In this document: one piece after another, positions 42,967 to 50,832 of the stretch
Layout of the letters: the number at the start of each line of letters is the position of its first letter
Numbering within the stretch: the stretch's first letter is position 1
NCBI GenBank assembly: GCA_030645495.1
Contig: JAUSLV010000027.1
Location: 89,853-153,852 of the forward strand
DNA from: Actinomycetota bacterium
GTDB lineage: Bacteria; Actinomycetota; Acidimicrobiia; Acidimicrobiales; Ilumatobacteraceae
Direction of reading: 5' to 3'
Length of the DNA stretch: 64,000 nt
Notes under the pieces: model-generated
Told to the model about the DNA's origin: nothing
Databases searched by the model: none
Seen by the model: the letters and a program-made list of their open reading frames with translations, nothing else
Program-made: the position numbers and the translations under genes

Positions 42967-44121
42967 ATGAACTCGGCCGTCGGCGTGAACGCTCTGGTCA
43001 CCCCGCCGGCGATGCTCGGTGTCGTCGGTGGCGGCCAGTTGGGGCGCTACTTCGTGATGGCCGCGCACACGATGGGCTACCGCACCACCGTGCTCGAACC
43101 CGATCCCCACGCCCCGGCGGGCAAGGTGGCCGACGTTCACCTCGTGGCCAGCTACGACGACGCGACGGCGCTCGACCAGTTGGCCTCCACCTGTGCGGTG
43201 GTGACCACCGAGTTCGAGAACGCGCCGGCGGCGGCGATGCAGTACCTCGCCGCGCACACCACCGTGCACCCCTCACCAGCGGCGATCGCCACCTGCCAGG
43301 ACCGCGTCGTCGAGAAACAGTTCCTCACCGACATCGGGGTGGCCGTCGCCCCGTATCGGGTGATCCATGCGGAGGCCGATGTCGTCGAGGCTGCCGGGTT
43401 CACCTTCCCCGCGATCCTCAAGACCGCCCGCCTCGGCTACGACGGCAAAGGCCAGATCACGGTCGAGTCGCACGAGGCGCTGATCGACGCCTGGCGCCAG
43501 CTGGGCACCGTGCCGTGTGTGCTCGAGCAGTGCCTTCCCCTCGATCGCGAATTGTCGGTGGTGCTGGCCCGCACCGCCGACGGACGGGTGGCGTGTTACC
43601 CGGTGTCGCAGAACCACCACGTCGGCGGCATCCTCGACGTCAGCGTCACGCCGGCCTCGCTGCCCGGCAACGGCCACGCAGATGCGGCGGCGTTGTGCAC
43701 CTACATCGCCGAGGAGCTGGGCTTCGTGGGCGTGATGGCGGTGGAGATGTTCGTGGTTGGCAACGACGTGCTCGTCAACGAGATCGCCCCTCGCCCGCAC
43801 AACAGCGGCCACTACACGCTCGACGCGTGCCTTTGCAGCCAGTTCGAACAGCAGGTACGGGCGATCTGCGGGTTGGCCCTCGGCGACACGAAGCTGGTGG
43901 TGCCCGGCGTGGCGATGGCCAACCTGCTGGGCGAGCTGTGGGCCGAGGGCGAGCCGCACTGGCAGCGCGCGCTGTGGCAGGGATCGGCACACCTTCACTT
44001 GTACGGCAAGCGCGAGCCCCGGCCAGGCCGCAAGATGGGCCACCTCACCGTCACCAGCGGCACTGCCATCGGGGCCACCAACCTCGCCCGCCGTCTGCGC
44101 AAACAACTCACCGCCGGTTAA
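42967..44121 (+). CDS. purK: N5-carboxyaminoimidazole ribonucleotide synthetase
   Basis: 384 residues from ATG 42,967. It has an ATP-grasp fold with MLGVVGGGQLGRYFVMAA at the start, FPAILKTARLGYDGKGQ in the nucleotide site, and VNEIAPRPHNSGHYTLDAC near the metal site. It carboxylates AIR to N5-CAIR with ATP and bicarbonate. Length and motifs are complete, and the neighbouring PurE completes the two-enzyme step. Confidence 0.97.
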   Translation: MNSAVGVNALVTPPAMLGVVGGGQLGRYFVMAAHTMGYRTTVLEPDPHAPAGKVADVHLVASYDDATALDQLASTCAVVTTEFENAPAAAMQYLAAHTTVHPSPAAIATCQDRVVEKQFLTDIGVAVAPYRVIHAEADVVEAAGFTFPAILKTARLGYDGKGQITVESHEALIDAWRQLGTVPCVLEQCLPLDRELSVVLARTADGRVACYPVSQNHHVGGILDVSVTPASLPGNGHADAAALCTYIAEELGFVGVMAVEMFVVGNDVLVNEIAPRPHNSGHYTLDACLCSQFEQQVRAICGLALGDTKLVVPGVAMANLLGELWAEGEPHWQRALWQGSAHLHLYGKREPRPGRKMGHLTVTSGTAIGATNLARRLRKQLTAG

Positions 44122-44130
44122 CCTCGGCGC

Positions 44131-44784
44131 ATGTTCGCCATGGCACCGGCCAACGTCATCACCGACATCACCGACAAGCTCGACAGTTGGTCTGCGAACT
44201 GGTGGTTCCTCGCGGTGGTGTTCGCGATCGCGTTCCTCGACTCCGTGGTGCCGATCGTGCCCAGCGAGGCCACGGTCATCGTCGCAGGCGTCGCCGTGGC
44301 CACCGGCGAGGCGAAGTACGCGCTGTGGGCCGTGATCGTGGCCGGCGCGGTCGGCGCCTTTCTCGGCGACAACGCCGCCTACGCGATCGGGCACCATTGG
44401 GGCGGCTGGTTCCATCGCCGCGCCGAGCACCGACCGAAGCTGCGCAGCCGGCTCGACTGGGCCGAGGCGCAGATCAAGCGCCGCGGCGGGCTGCTGCTGA
44501 TCACCGCCCGGTTCATCCCCGGCGGTCGCACGGCCCTCACGCTGTCCAGCGGCATCACCCGCCAGCACCGGTGGTGGTTCATCCGCTGGGTGGCCGTGGC
44601 CACCACCATCTGGGCCTCGTATGCGGCCGGGCTGGCCTATGTGGTGGGCAAGCCGTTCAAGGACGACCACACGAAGGCGTTCTGGATCGCGTTCGGCACC
44701 GCGCTGGGCATCAACGTGTTGATCGAGATCGTTCGCCACCGCCGGCAGCGGTCGCGATCGTTGCTTCCTGCAGTCGCGGACTGA
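44131..44784 (+). CDS. DedA-family membrane protein
   Basis: 217 residues with four to five hydrophobic segments (WWFLAVVFAIAFLDSVVPIV, YALWAVIVAGAVGAFLGD, WWFIRWVAVATTIWASYAAG). The DedA signature appears as GDNAAYAIGHHWG and ITARFIPGGRT with the conserved Arg residues. DedA/SNARE-associated proteins act in lipid flipping or membrane homeostasis. The 3' end overlaps the convergent TetR gene by 74 bp. Confidence 0.9.
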   Translation: MFAMAPANVITDITDKLDSWSANWWFLAVVFAIAFLDSVVPIVPSEATVIVAGVAVATGEAKYALWAVIVAGAVGAFLGDNAAYAIGHHWGGWFHRRAEHRPKLRSRLDWAEAQIKRRGGLLLITARFIPGGRTALTLSSGITRQHRWWFIRWVAVATTIWASYAAGLAYVVGKPFKDDHTKAFWIAFGTALGINVLIEIVRHRRQRSRSLLPAVAD

Positions 44785-45343
44785 GCACCATTTGCACGTG
44801 CTCGGCCACAAATGCCGAGCTGGTGGCCTGCCGGCTGATGAACCGGCGGAAGAACAGGGGCCCCACGAGTTGGCTGTTGAGCATCCCCACGTCGAGGTCG
44901 GCCGCCAGCGCGCCGGCCTGCTGTGCCAGTCGAAGGCGTTCGTCGAGGGCTCGCCGCCGTTCGGCGCCGACGCCGGCCAGGATCTCGGCCAGCGATTCGC
45001 TGCGCTCGGCGCCATCGATGGCCGTGGCGAGCACACTCCCGAACTCGGTGTGCTGCAGCTTGTCGTTGAGCGCCACACAGAATCCGACCACGTCGTGCAC
45101 GACATCGTCGGTGCGGGGCATTCGGATCTCGGGTGCAGCCGCCTGCAGGGCCGCAATGTGCAACTCGTCGCGGTCGGCGAAGTGCCGATAGATCGTGGTC
45201 TTGGCCACCCGCGAGCGAGCGGCGACCGCCTCGATCGTCAGCCCGGGCTGCCCGCTTTCGCGCAGGATCGCGATCGCGGCCTCGAGCACGCTGGCCCGCG
45301 ACCGCGCGCGGCGCGGGTCTTCGTGCTCAGTGGCCGTGCTCAT
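44711..45343 (-). CDS. TetR-family regulator of the adjacent MFS pump
   Basis: 210 residues from ATG 45,343. The N-terminal helix-turn-helix is LTIEAVAARSRVAKTTIYRH followed by FADRDEL; the C-terminal ligand domain is not diagnostic. The start lies 17 bp inside the end of the MFS gene on the same strand, so the two are one operon with the pump first. An inverted repeat upstream of the pump (46,934-46,953) is the probable operator. It likely derepresses the pump when a toxic ligand binds. Confidence 0.9.
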   Translation of the reverse strand: MSTATEHEDPRRARSRASVLEAAIAILRESGQPGLTIEAVAARSRVAKTTIYRHFADRDELHIAALQAAAPEIRMPRTDDVVHDVVGFCVALNDKLQHTEFGSVLATAIDGAERSESLAEILAGVGAERRRALDERLRLAQQAGALAADLDVGMLNSQLVGPLFFRRFISRQATSSAFVAEHVQMVLSPRLQEATIATAAGGGERSRSTR

Positions 45344-46919
45344 GGTGCGCCCCGCTGTCGGGCAGGCGCAGGTACATGAGCACCGCACCCACGAGCGCAA
45401 CCCCAGCACCCACCAGCAGCGCCACGTGCATGCCGTCCACGAACGACTGGCGCAGCTGCGTGCGCAGCGCATCCACCACGTCGGCGGGCACGCCCTGTTG
45501 CTGCGCGCCGTTCACCACGCGCAGCGCGGCGCCGATGTTCAACCGCGTCGCCTCCACCGCTTCGGCAGGCAATCCGGGGATGGCCGCCAGCTGATCGATC
45601 GCCGGCGCCGCATTGGTGCGGTAGATGCTGTTCACGATGCTGCCCACCACTGCGATGCCGATCGCACCACCCAACTCGCGGGTCGTGTCGTTGACGGCCG
45701 AGCCCACGCCGGCCTTGTGCAGCGGCACGCTCTGCACGATGCCACTGCTGAGCGAGGGCATCGTGTTGGCCACGCCCGCGGCGCACAGCATCAGGCATGC
45801 CACGACGTACCAGTACGACGTGTCGATCTCGACCCGGGAGAACGCTGTCAGGCCGATGACGAACATCAACATGCCACCCGCAACGGCCTTCTTCGCGCCG
45901 ATGCGCGCGGAGATGGCGGGGGCTCGCGGCGAGACGATCACCATCGTGACGGCGAAGGGAACGCCACGCACACCGGCCTGCAGGGCGGTATAGCCCTGCA
46001 CATACTGCAGGTACTGGGTGAGCACGAAGAACAGTGAGAACATTGCGAAGAACGTGACGGTGATGCCCATCGAACCCATCGCGAAGCGACGGTTGTGGAA
46101 GAACTTCATGTCGAGCATCGGCTCGTCGGCCCTCAGCTCGTAGAGCACGAAGACCACCAGACTCGATGCAGCAAGGACGAAGCCGGCCACGACGTATGAG
46201 TCGGACCAGCCGCGCTCGGGGCCCTCGATGATCGCCGCCAGCAGCGCGGCGAAACCGATGATCGACAACAGTGCGCCGAGCGGGTCGAGCTTGTGGGCGA
46301 CGGCCTCCTTGGAGGATGGGGCAAGGATCGCCGAGGCGATGAACGCGACCGTGGCGATCGGGGCGGCCACGAAGAACACCGAGCCGTACCAGAAGTGCTC
46401 CTCCAGCAGGCCACCCATCACCGGGCCGAGGGCGCCTCCGGCACCGGCGAACCCGGCCCACGTGGCGATCGCCTTCGTGCGCTCGCGGCGGGGGAACGCC
46501 GACTGCAGCAAGCTGAGGGTGGAGGGCATGATCAGCGCAGCGCCGATGCCCATGATCGCTCGGCAGGTGATCAGCGCGGTGACGTCCTCCATGAACGCAC
46601 ACGCGGCAGAGGCGACGGCGAAGATCACCAGGCCGATCAGCAGGGCACCCTTGCGGCCGAAGCGATCGCCCAGTGCGCCGGCCGGCAGCAACAGCGCCGC
46701 GAACACGAGAGCATACGCATCCACGATCCACAGCACCTGCGTGGCGCTGGGGTGCAACGACGACTCGGACAGCGCGGGGATCGCGACGTTGACCGAGCTG
46801 ACGGTGGCCACGATCAGCACCAGGCTGAGGCACATCGTCGCGAGGATCGCCCAACGGCGGTGGTAGACCTTCGGATCGATGCCGTCGAGTTCCTCGGCGG
46901 TGTAGTTGTGAGCGTTCAT
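45327..46919 (-). CDS. MFS drug transporter, DHA2 (14-TM, EmrB/QacA) type
   Basis: 530 residues from ATG 46,919 (a TTG codon directly precedes it). A hydrophilic N-terminus leads to about 14 membrane segments. The family motif A loop reads GALGDRFGRKGALLIG and motif C GPVMGGLL. The end is His-rich (SGAHHEHGH). It is typical of proton-driven multidrug exporters; the substrate is unknown. It is co-transcribed with its TetR regulator and divergent from the GNAT gene. Confidence 0.92.
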   Translation of the reverse strand: MNAHNYTAEELDGIDPKVYHRRWAILATMCLSLVLIVATVSSVNVAIPALSESSLHPSATQVLWIVDAYALVFAALLLPAGALGDRFGRKGALLIGLVIFAVASAACAFMEDVTALITCRAIMGIGAALIMPSTLSLLQSAFPRRERTKAIATWAGFAGAGGALGPVMGGLLEEHFWYGSVFFVAAPIATVAFIASAILAPSSKEAVAHKLDPLGALLSIIGFAALLAAIIEGPERGWSDSYVVAGFVLAASSLVVFVLYELRADEPMLDMKFFHNRRFAMGSMGITVTFFAMFSLFFVLTQYLQYVQGYTALQAGVRGVPFAVTMVIVSPRAPAISARIGAKKAVAGGMLMFVIGLTAFSRVEIDTSYWYVVACLMLCAAGVANTMPSLSSGIVQSVPLHKAGVGSAVNDTTRELGGAIGIAVVGSIVNSIYRTNAAPAIDQLAAIPGLPAEAVEATRLNIGAALRVVNGAQQQGVPADVVDALRTQLRQSFVDGMHVALLVGAGVALVGAVLMYLRLPDSGAHHEHGH

Positions 46920-46933
46920 CAAGTCCCCTCGTT

Positions 46934-46953
46934 TCGCTACGGGAGCGTAGCGA
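46934..46953. promoter_or_regulatory. TetR-type operator in MFS/GNAT intergenic region
   Basis: TCGCTACGGGAGCGTAGCGA contains perfect 8-bp arms around GGAG. It lies 15 bp upstream of the MFS start and 13 bp from the divergent GNAT start, so one repressor could control both. Confidence 0.75.
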
Positions 46954-46965
46954 TAGGAAGTTGGT

Positions 46966-47862
46966 ATGCAACTCCATCTGGCCCAGTTGAACGTGGCGAC
47001 ATTGCGTCAGCCGCTGGATGCTCCTGCGTCGCAGTCGTTCGCCGAGGGCCTCGACCCGGTGAACGCCCTCGCCGACGCCGCGCCGGGGTTCGTGTGGCGG
47101 CTGCAGACCGACGAGGGCAACGCCACCGCCATCCAGCCGTTCCCCAACCCGCTCACGATCACCAACCTGTCGGTGTGGACGTCGATCGAGACGTTCCGCG
47201 AGTTCGCCTTCCGCGGTGTGCACCGCGACTTCCTGCGCCGCCGCGCCGAGTGGTTCGAGGCAGGTTCGCAGGCGGTGATGTGGTGGGTACCTGCCGGCAC
47301 CGTGCCCACGCTGGCCGAGGCGCTCGCTCGCCTGCAGTTCGTGCAGCGGTTCGGCCCCACGGCCTACGCCTTCGAGTTGGGCGATCGCTTCCCCACGCTC
47401 GTGGTGGTGCGCACTCCGCTCGCCGACCCGGTGGTGGCGCCGATGCTGGCGCGGCTCGACGCCGAGCTGATCGACGGCACGCCCGATGGCGGCAGCAACT
47501 TCCTGCACATCGCCGCCGAGCACGTGGAGGACGGCAACGGCGCGTTCTTCGTCGCCCACCACGACGGCACGCCACGAGCGTGTGGCGCCTACCGCCGCAT
47601 CGAGGGCGTGCCCGGCGCGGCCGAGGTGAAGCGGATGTGGGCCGACCCCGGTGTGCGCGGCGCCAAGCTGGGTGCAGCCGTGCTGGCCACCATCGAGGCC
47701 GCGGCCATCGCCGACGGCTTCAGCGAGCTACGCCTGGAAACCGGCGAACACCTCACCGCCGCCGTCGGCCTGTATCGCACGTTCGGCTTCGAGGAGTGCG
47801 CTCAGTGGGGCGAGTACGAAGGCGTGCCGCTCAGCTACTGCATGAGCAAGCGTCTCGGCTGA
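46966..47862 (+). CDS. DUF3291 - GNAT acetyltransferase fusion
   Basis: 298 residues with AGGAAG upstream of the ATG. Residues 1 to about 145 match the DUF3291 pattern (LHLAQLNVATLRQPLD, FVWRLQTDEGNATAIQPFPN, then TSIETFREFAF and RAEWFE, ending VMWWVPAGTVPTLAEALARL). From about 155 a GNAT domain follows, with the acetyl-CoA loop VRGAKLGAAVLATIE and the final GLYRTFGFEECAQWG. DUF3291 is a ferredoxin-like dimeric-barrel fold often found alone, so the fusion is notable. Substrate unknown. It shares an operator region with the MFS pump. Confidence 0.85.
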   Translation: MQLHLAQLNVATLRQPLDAPASQSFAEGLDPVNALADAAPGFVWRLQTDEGNATAIQPFPNPLTITNLSVWTSIETFREFAFRGVHRDFLRRRAEWFEAGSQAVMWWVPAGTVPTLAEALARLQFVQRFGPTAYAFELGDRFPTLVVVRTPLADPVVAPMLARLDAELIDGTPDGGSNFLHIAAEHVEDGNGAFFVAHHDGTPRACGAYRRIEGVPGAAEVKRMWADPGVRGAKLGAAVLATIEAAAIADGFSELRLETGEHLTAAVGLYRTFGFEECAQWGEYEGVPLSYCMSKRLG

Positions 47863-47873
47863 AAACGGCGAGA

Positions 47874-47891
47874 GCCGCCCCGGAGGGCGGC
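47874..47891. terminator. Bidirectional terminator hairpin between GNAT and rpsG
   Basis: GCCGCCC (47,874-47,880) and GGGCGGC (47,885-47,891) with a CGGA loop. On the minus strand it is followed after 8 bases by TTTT, fitting the end of the rpsL-rpsG transcript. It lies between two converging stop codons. Confidence 0.75.
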
Positions 47892-47915
47892 CCTGCACCA
47901 GTTCGTTCGCAGCTA

Positions 47916-48386
47916 CTACCAGCGGTAGTGGGCGAAGGCCTTGTTGCTCTCGGCCATCTTCTGCATGTCGTCGCGCTTCTTGATGCTGGCGCCCAGACCG
48001 TTGGCTGCGTCGAGCAGCTCGCCGGCCAGGCACTCGGCCATCGTCTTCTCACGACGGGCACGGCTGAAATCCACCAGCCAACGCACCGACAGGGTGCTAG
48101 CACGGCGGGGGCGAACCTCGACCGGCACCTGGTAGGTGGCGCCACCGACGCGGCGGCTACGCACCTCGAGCGGGGGCTTGATGTTGTCGATCGCCCGCTT
48201 CAGCGTGGCGATGGGCTCGGCGCCCGACTTCTCTTCGACAGTCTTCAGCGCGTCGTACACGATCTTCTCGGCGACCGAGCGCTTGCCGTGGAGCATCACC
48301 TTGTTGACGAGCTGGGTGACCAGCAGCGAACGGTAGATCGGGTCGGGAGTGAGCTCGCGACGCTGGGCAGGACCTTTGCGGGGCAT
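47916..48386 (-). CDS. rpsG: Ribosomal protein S7
   Basis: 156 residues, the standard length, with AAGGA before the ATG. It starts [19 protein letters not shown], includes [18 protein letters not shown] and [20 protein letters not shown], and ends KAFAHYRW. It nucleates assembly of the 30S head on 16S rRNA. In most bacteria fusA and tuf follow; here a terminator and an unrelated convergent gene follow instead. Confidence 0.98.
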   Translation of the reverse strand: MPRKGPAQRRELTPDPIYRSLLVTQLVNKVMLHGKRSVAEKIVYDALKTVEEKSGAEPIATLKRAIDNIKPPLEVRSRRVGGATYQVPVEVRPRRASTLSVRWLVDFSRARREKTMAECLAGELLDAANGLGASIKKRDDMQKMAESNKAFAHYRW

Positions 48387-48399
48387 GGTTCAGTCTTCC

Positions 48400-48771
48400 T
48401 TACTTGGCCATCTTGGCGCCGTAGCGGCTGCGGGATTGCTTGCGGTTCTTCACGCCGGCTGCGTCGAGCGCGCCGCGGATGATTTTGTAGCGCACACCGG
48501 GAAGGTCGCGCACGCGGCCACCACGCACGAGCACGATGCTGTGCTCTTGCAGGTTGTGGCCCTCGCCCGGGATGTAGGCGGTGACTTCGACGCCCGAGGT
48601 GAGGCGCACGCGGGCCACCTTGCGCAGGGCCGAGTTCGGCTTCTTGGGGGTGTTGGTGTACACACGGGTGCACACGCCACGACGCTGCGGCGAGCCCTTG
48701 AGGGCAGCCGTCGCCGTCGAGGACTTCTTGTCCTGGCGGCCCTTGCGGACCAGCTGGTTGATGGTTGGCAT
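48400..48771 (-). CDS. rpsL: Ribosomal protein S12
   Basis: 123 residues. Motifs [20 protein letters not shown] and [20 protein letters not shown] are unmistakable. Lys43, a streptomycin-resistance site, is wild type, but residue 88 is Arg (codon CGC at 48,510-48,508) where most bacteria have Lys (RVKDLPGVRY). K88R is a classic streptomycin-resistance substitution. rpsG follows 13 bp downstream. The usual upstream neighbour rpoC is absent. Confidence 0.98.
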   Translation of the reverse strand: MPTINQLVRKGRQDKKSSTATAALKGSPQRRGVCTRVYTNTPKKPNSALRKVARVRLTSGVEVTAYIPGEGHNLQEHSIVLVRGGRVRDLPGVRYKIIRGALDAAGVKNRKQSRSRYGAKMAK

Positions 48772-48944
48772 GAACCGACTTTCTCTAGCTGGCGGCCTCC
48801 TCGGGGGCGACCACCGGTCACTGGGACGTTGCTCGTATCCGGACTCTCGCGCTCCCCGACGGGCGCACGGGCGACCACGTCAGCCGCTCTCGCTGGCCTA
48901 CTGGGCACGATCCTCCAGCTCGCGTACTGCGAGCACGATGGTCA
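48772..48944 (-). promoter_or_regulatory. Leader region upstream of rpsL
   Basis: About 170 bp of non-coding sequence between the S12 start and the promoter. It contains a 6-bp inverted repeat, GCTCGC (48,918-48,923) and GCGAGC (48,929-48,934), near the expected transcription start. A GAGAAAG ribosome site lies just before the rpsL ATG. No riboswitch class is recognised; S7-type autoregulation is possible but unproven. Confidence 0.5.
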
Positions 48945-48974
48945 AGCCTAACCGCCCTCGTGAGGATCGGTCAA
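48945..48974 (-). promoter_or_regulatory. Probable rpsL promoter overlapping upstream TetR stop codon
   Basis: On the minus strand TTGACC (48,974-48,969) and TAGGCT (48,950-48,945) are separated by 18 bp, a common actinobacterial strong-promoter form. The -35 hexamer contains the TGA stop of the upstream TetR gene. This matters for judging whether the neighbourhood is real. Confidence 0.55.
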
Positions 48975-49621
48975 AACGCGGCCGGGGCGACGCCTCGGGC
49001 CGACGCCTGCGGGACCTGCGCGAGCACCAGGTCGAGGGTCTCGGCCCAGTATCGGATCACCTTCTCACGACGGGCCGAGTCGTCGGAGAGCACGTCCGCG
49101 AGCCCGAGCCCGCGGGCCAGGTCGAGGGTGGCCTGCAGGGGCCTGCGCACCCGCACGTCGCCGGGGTCGTGACCGAGGGCGGCGGCGGCGATCACCAGGA
49201 CCTCCCGGGACATGTGGTTCTCGAGCGGCAGCACGCGGTCGCGCAACGCCGGATCGCTGGCCGCCGCGGTCCAGACGTGCAGCGCCGCCTTGAAGAGGTC
49301 GGAGGTGTAGTGCTGGACGATGAGTCGGACCACGGCGACCGTCCGCTCCGGGCCCGGGTCGGGCAGATCGAGTCCCACGTTCCGGACGTCCTCGAGCCGC
49401 TGTTCGATCATGTGCCCGAGGGCGGCGGTGATGAGGTCCTCACGGGTCGGGAAGTGGTGTTGCGCGGCGCCCCGTGAGACGCCGGCGGCGGCGGCCACCG
49501 CGCCCACGGTGGTCGCCGCCCAGCCCTGCGTGGCGAGGAGGTCGATCGAGGCACCCAGGAGGCGTTCCCGCGTGAGGCGACTACGGTCCTGCTTGGGGGC
49601 CCGCTGCTCGGGTGCCGTCAT
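48971..49621 (-). CDS. TetR/AcrR-family transcriptional regulator
   Basis: 216 residues from ATG 49,621 with GGAGGA upstream. Helix-turn-helix: TTVGAVAAAAGVSRGAAQHH followed by FPTREDLI. The C-terminal domain ends QVPQASARGVAPAAF. It lies 11 bp downstream of the alcohol dehydrogenase stop and is the last gene of the right-part catabolic operon, so it is a candidate repressor for it. The 18-bp palindrome at 60,344 is the best candidate site. Confidence 0.9.
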   Translation of the reverse strand: MTAPEQRAPKQDRSRLTRERLLGASIDLLATQGWAATTVGAVAAAAGVSRGAAQHHFPTREDLITAALGHMIEQRLEDVRNVGLDLPDPGPERTVAVVRLIVQHYTSDLFKAALHVWTAAASDPALRDRVLPLENHMSREVLVIAAAALGHDPGDVRVRRPLQATLDLARGLGLADVLSDDSARREKVIRYWAETLDLVLAQVPQASARGVAPAAF

Positions 49622-49632
49622 TGCTCCTCCTG

Positions 49633-50766
49633 TTACCAGTCCTGCTCGTCGTAGATGATCACACCGCGGATGTTCTTGCCGTCGCGCATGTCCTGGTACC
49701 CCTGGTTGATCTCGTCGAGCCGGTACGTCCTGGTGACCAACTCGTCGAGCTTGAGGTTCCCGGCCCGGTACTGGTGCAGCAGGTGCGGGATCTGCTTGCG
49801 CGGGCCGGTGCCACCGAAGATCGCCCCCTGCAGGGTCTTCTGCTGCATGGCCAGGTCGAGGATGGAGATCTGCGCGTCGACGGCCATCATGTCCCCCAGC
49901 CCCACGACCACGCAGCGGCGCCCCTTGCCGGTGAGCATCAGCCCGGGCAGCAGGTCCTTCCCGTCCACCACTCCCATGGTGAGCAGGACCAGGTCCGCCA
50001 TGCGCCCCCAGCTGAGCTCCCCCACCAGCGCCATGGCGTCGTCCATCGAGGCACACGTGTGTGTCGCCCCGAACTCCATCGCCTTCTCCCGCTTGAACTC
50101 CACCGGGTCCACGGCCACGATGACGCGCGCCCCCGCCGCGGCGGCGCCCTGGACGGAGTTGATCCCGATCCCGCCCACGCCGACCACCACCACGACGTCG
50201 CCCTCCTTGGCCTGGCCGATCTCGGTGGCCGAGCCCCACCCCGTGCAGACACCGCATCCGAGCAGGGCGGCCTTGTCCAGGGGGATGTCCTTCTCGATCT
50301 TGACGACCGAGGACTGGTGGACGGTGACGTGCGGCGCGAAGGTGCCCAGGACGCACATGGTCGCCACGGGTTCGCCGTCGGCGGTGTGCACCCGGTAGCC
50401 GTCGTCGCTGATGGCCCGGCCGCTCAGCAGCCCGGCGCCGTTGTCACAGAGGTTCTGCAGCCCCTCGGAACAGGGCGGGCAGGTGCCGCAGGCGGGGATG
50501 AACGCCAGGACGACGTGATCCCCCACCTCGAGCCCGGTGACACCCTCTCCCACCTTGGTCACCACACCCGCGCCCTCGTGGCCACCCATGATCGGATAGG
50601 TCTCGAACTGCAGGTCCCCCGTGAGCAGGTGCTCGTCCGAGTGGCACAGCCCCGAGGCGGCGAGTTTGACCTGCACCTCCCCCGCCTTGGGGTCGTCGAT
50701 GTCGACGTCGACGATCTCCCAGGCGTCCTGCTTGGGTTCACGGATGATGGCTGCTCTGGTGCGCAT
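49633..50766 (-). CDS. NDMA-dependent zinc alcohol dehydrogenase (mycofactocin-linked type)
   Basis: 377 residues from ATG 50,766 with GAGAGG upstream. Catalytic zinc Cys in ASGLCHSDEHLL, structural zinc cysteines in PACGTCPPCSEGLQNLC, and the NAD loop VVGVGGIGINSVQGAAAAG. The overall sequence (start TRAAIIREPKQDAWEIVDVD) matches the nicotinoprotein class that keeps NAD tightly bound and passes electrons to mycofactocin (or NDMA in vitro). It probably oxidises an alcohol entering the pathway encoded upstream, for example a terpenoid or branched-chain alcohol. Confidence 0.9.
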   Translation of the reverse strand: MRTRAAIIREPKQDAWEIVDVDIDDPKAGEVQVKLAASGLCHSDEHLLTGDLQFETYPIMGGHEGAGVVTKVGEGVTGLEVGDHVVLAFIPACGTCPPCSEGLQNLCDNGAGLLSGRAISDDGYRVHTADGEPVATMCVLGTFAPHVTVHQSSVVKIEKDIPLDKAALLGCGVCTGWGSATEIGQAKEGDVVVVVGVGGIGINSVQGAAAAGARVIVAVDPVEFKREKAMEFGATHTCASMDDAMALVGELSWGRMADLVLLTMGVVDGKDLLPGLMLTGKGRRCVVVGLGDMMAVDAQISILDLAMQQKTLQGAIFGGTGPRKQIPHLLHQYRAGNLKLDELVTRTYRLDEINQGYQDMRDGKNIRGVIIYDEQDW

Positions 50767-50832
50767 GGCATTACCTCTCGGGTTGAACGCGGGCGATGTG
50801 GTGACGGTCACACATCAACGACATCGCATACG

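Noticed and set aside
48917..48945. Second rpsL promoter using TTGACC at 48,945-48,940
   Set aside because: At 17-18 bp spacing no acceptable -10 hexamer is found; the upstream pair with TAGGCT is better.
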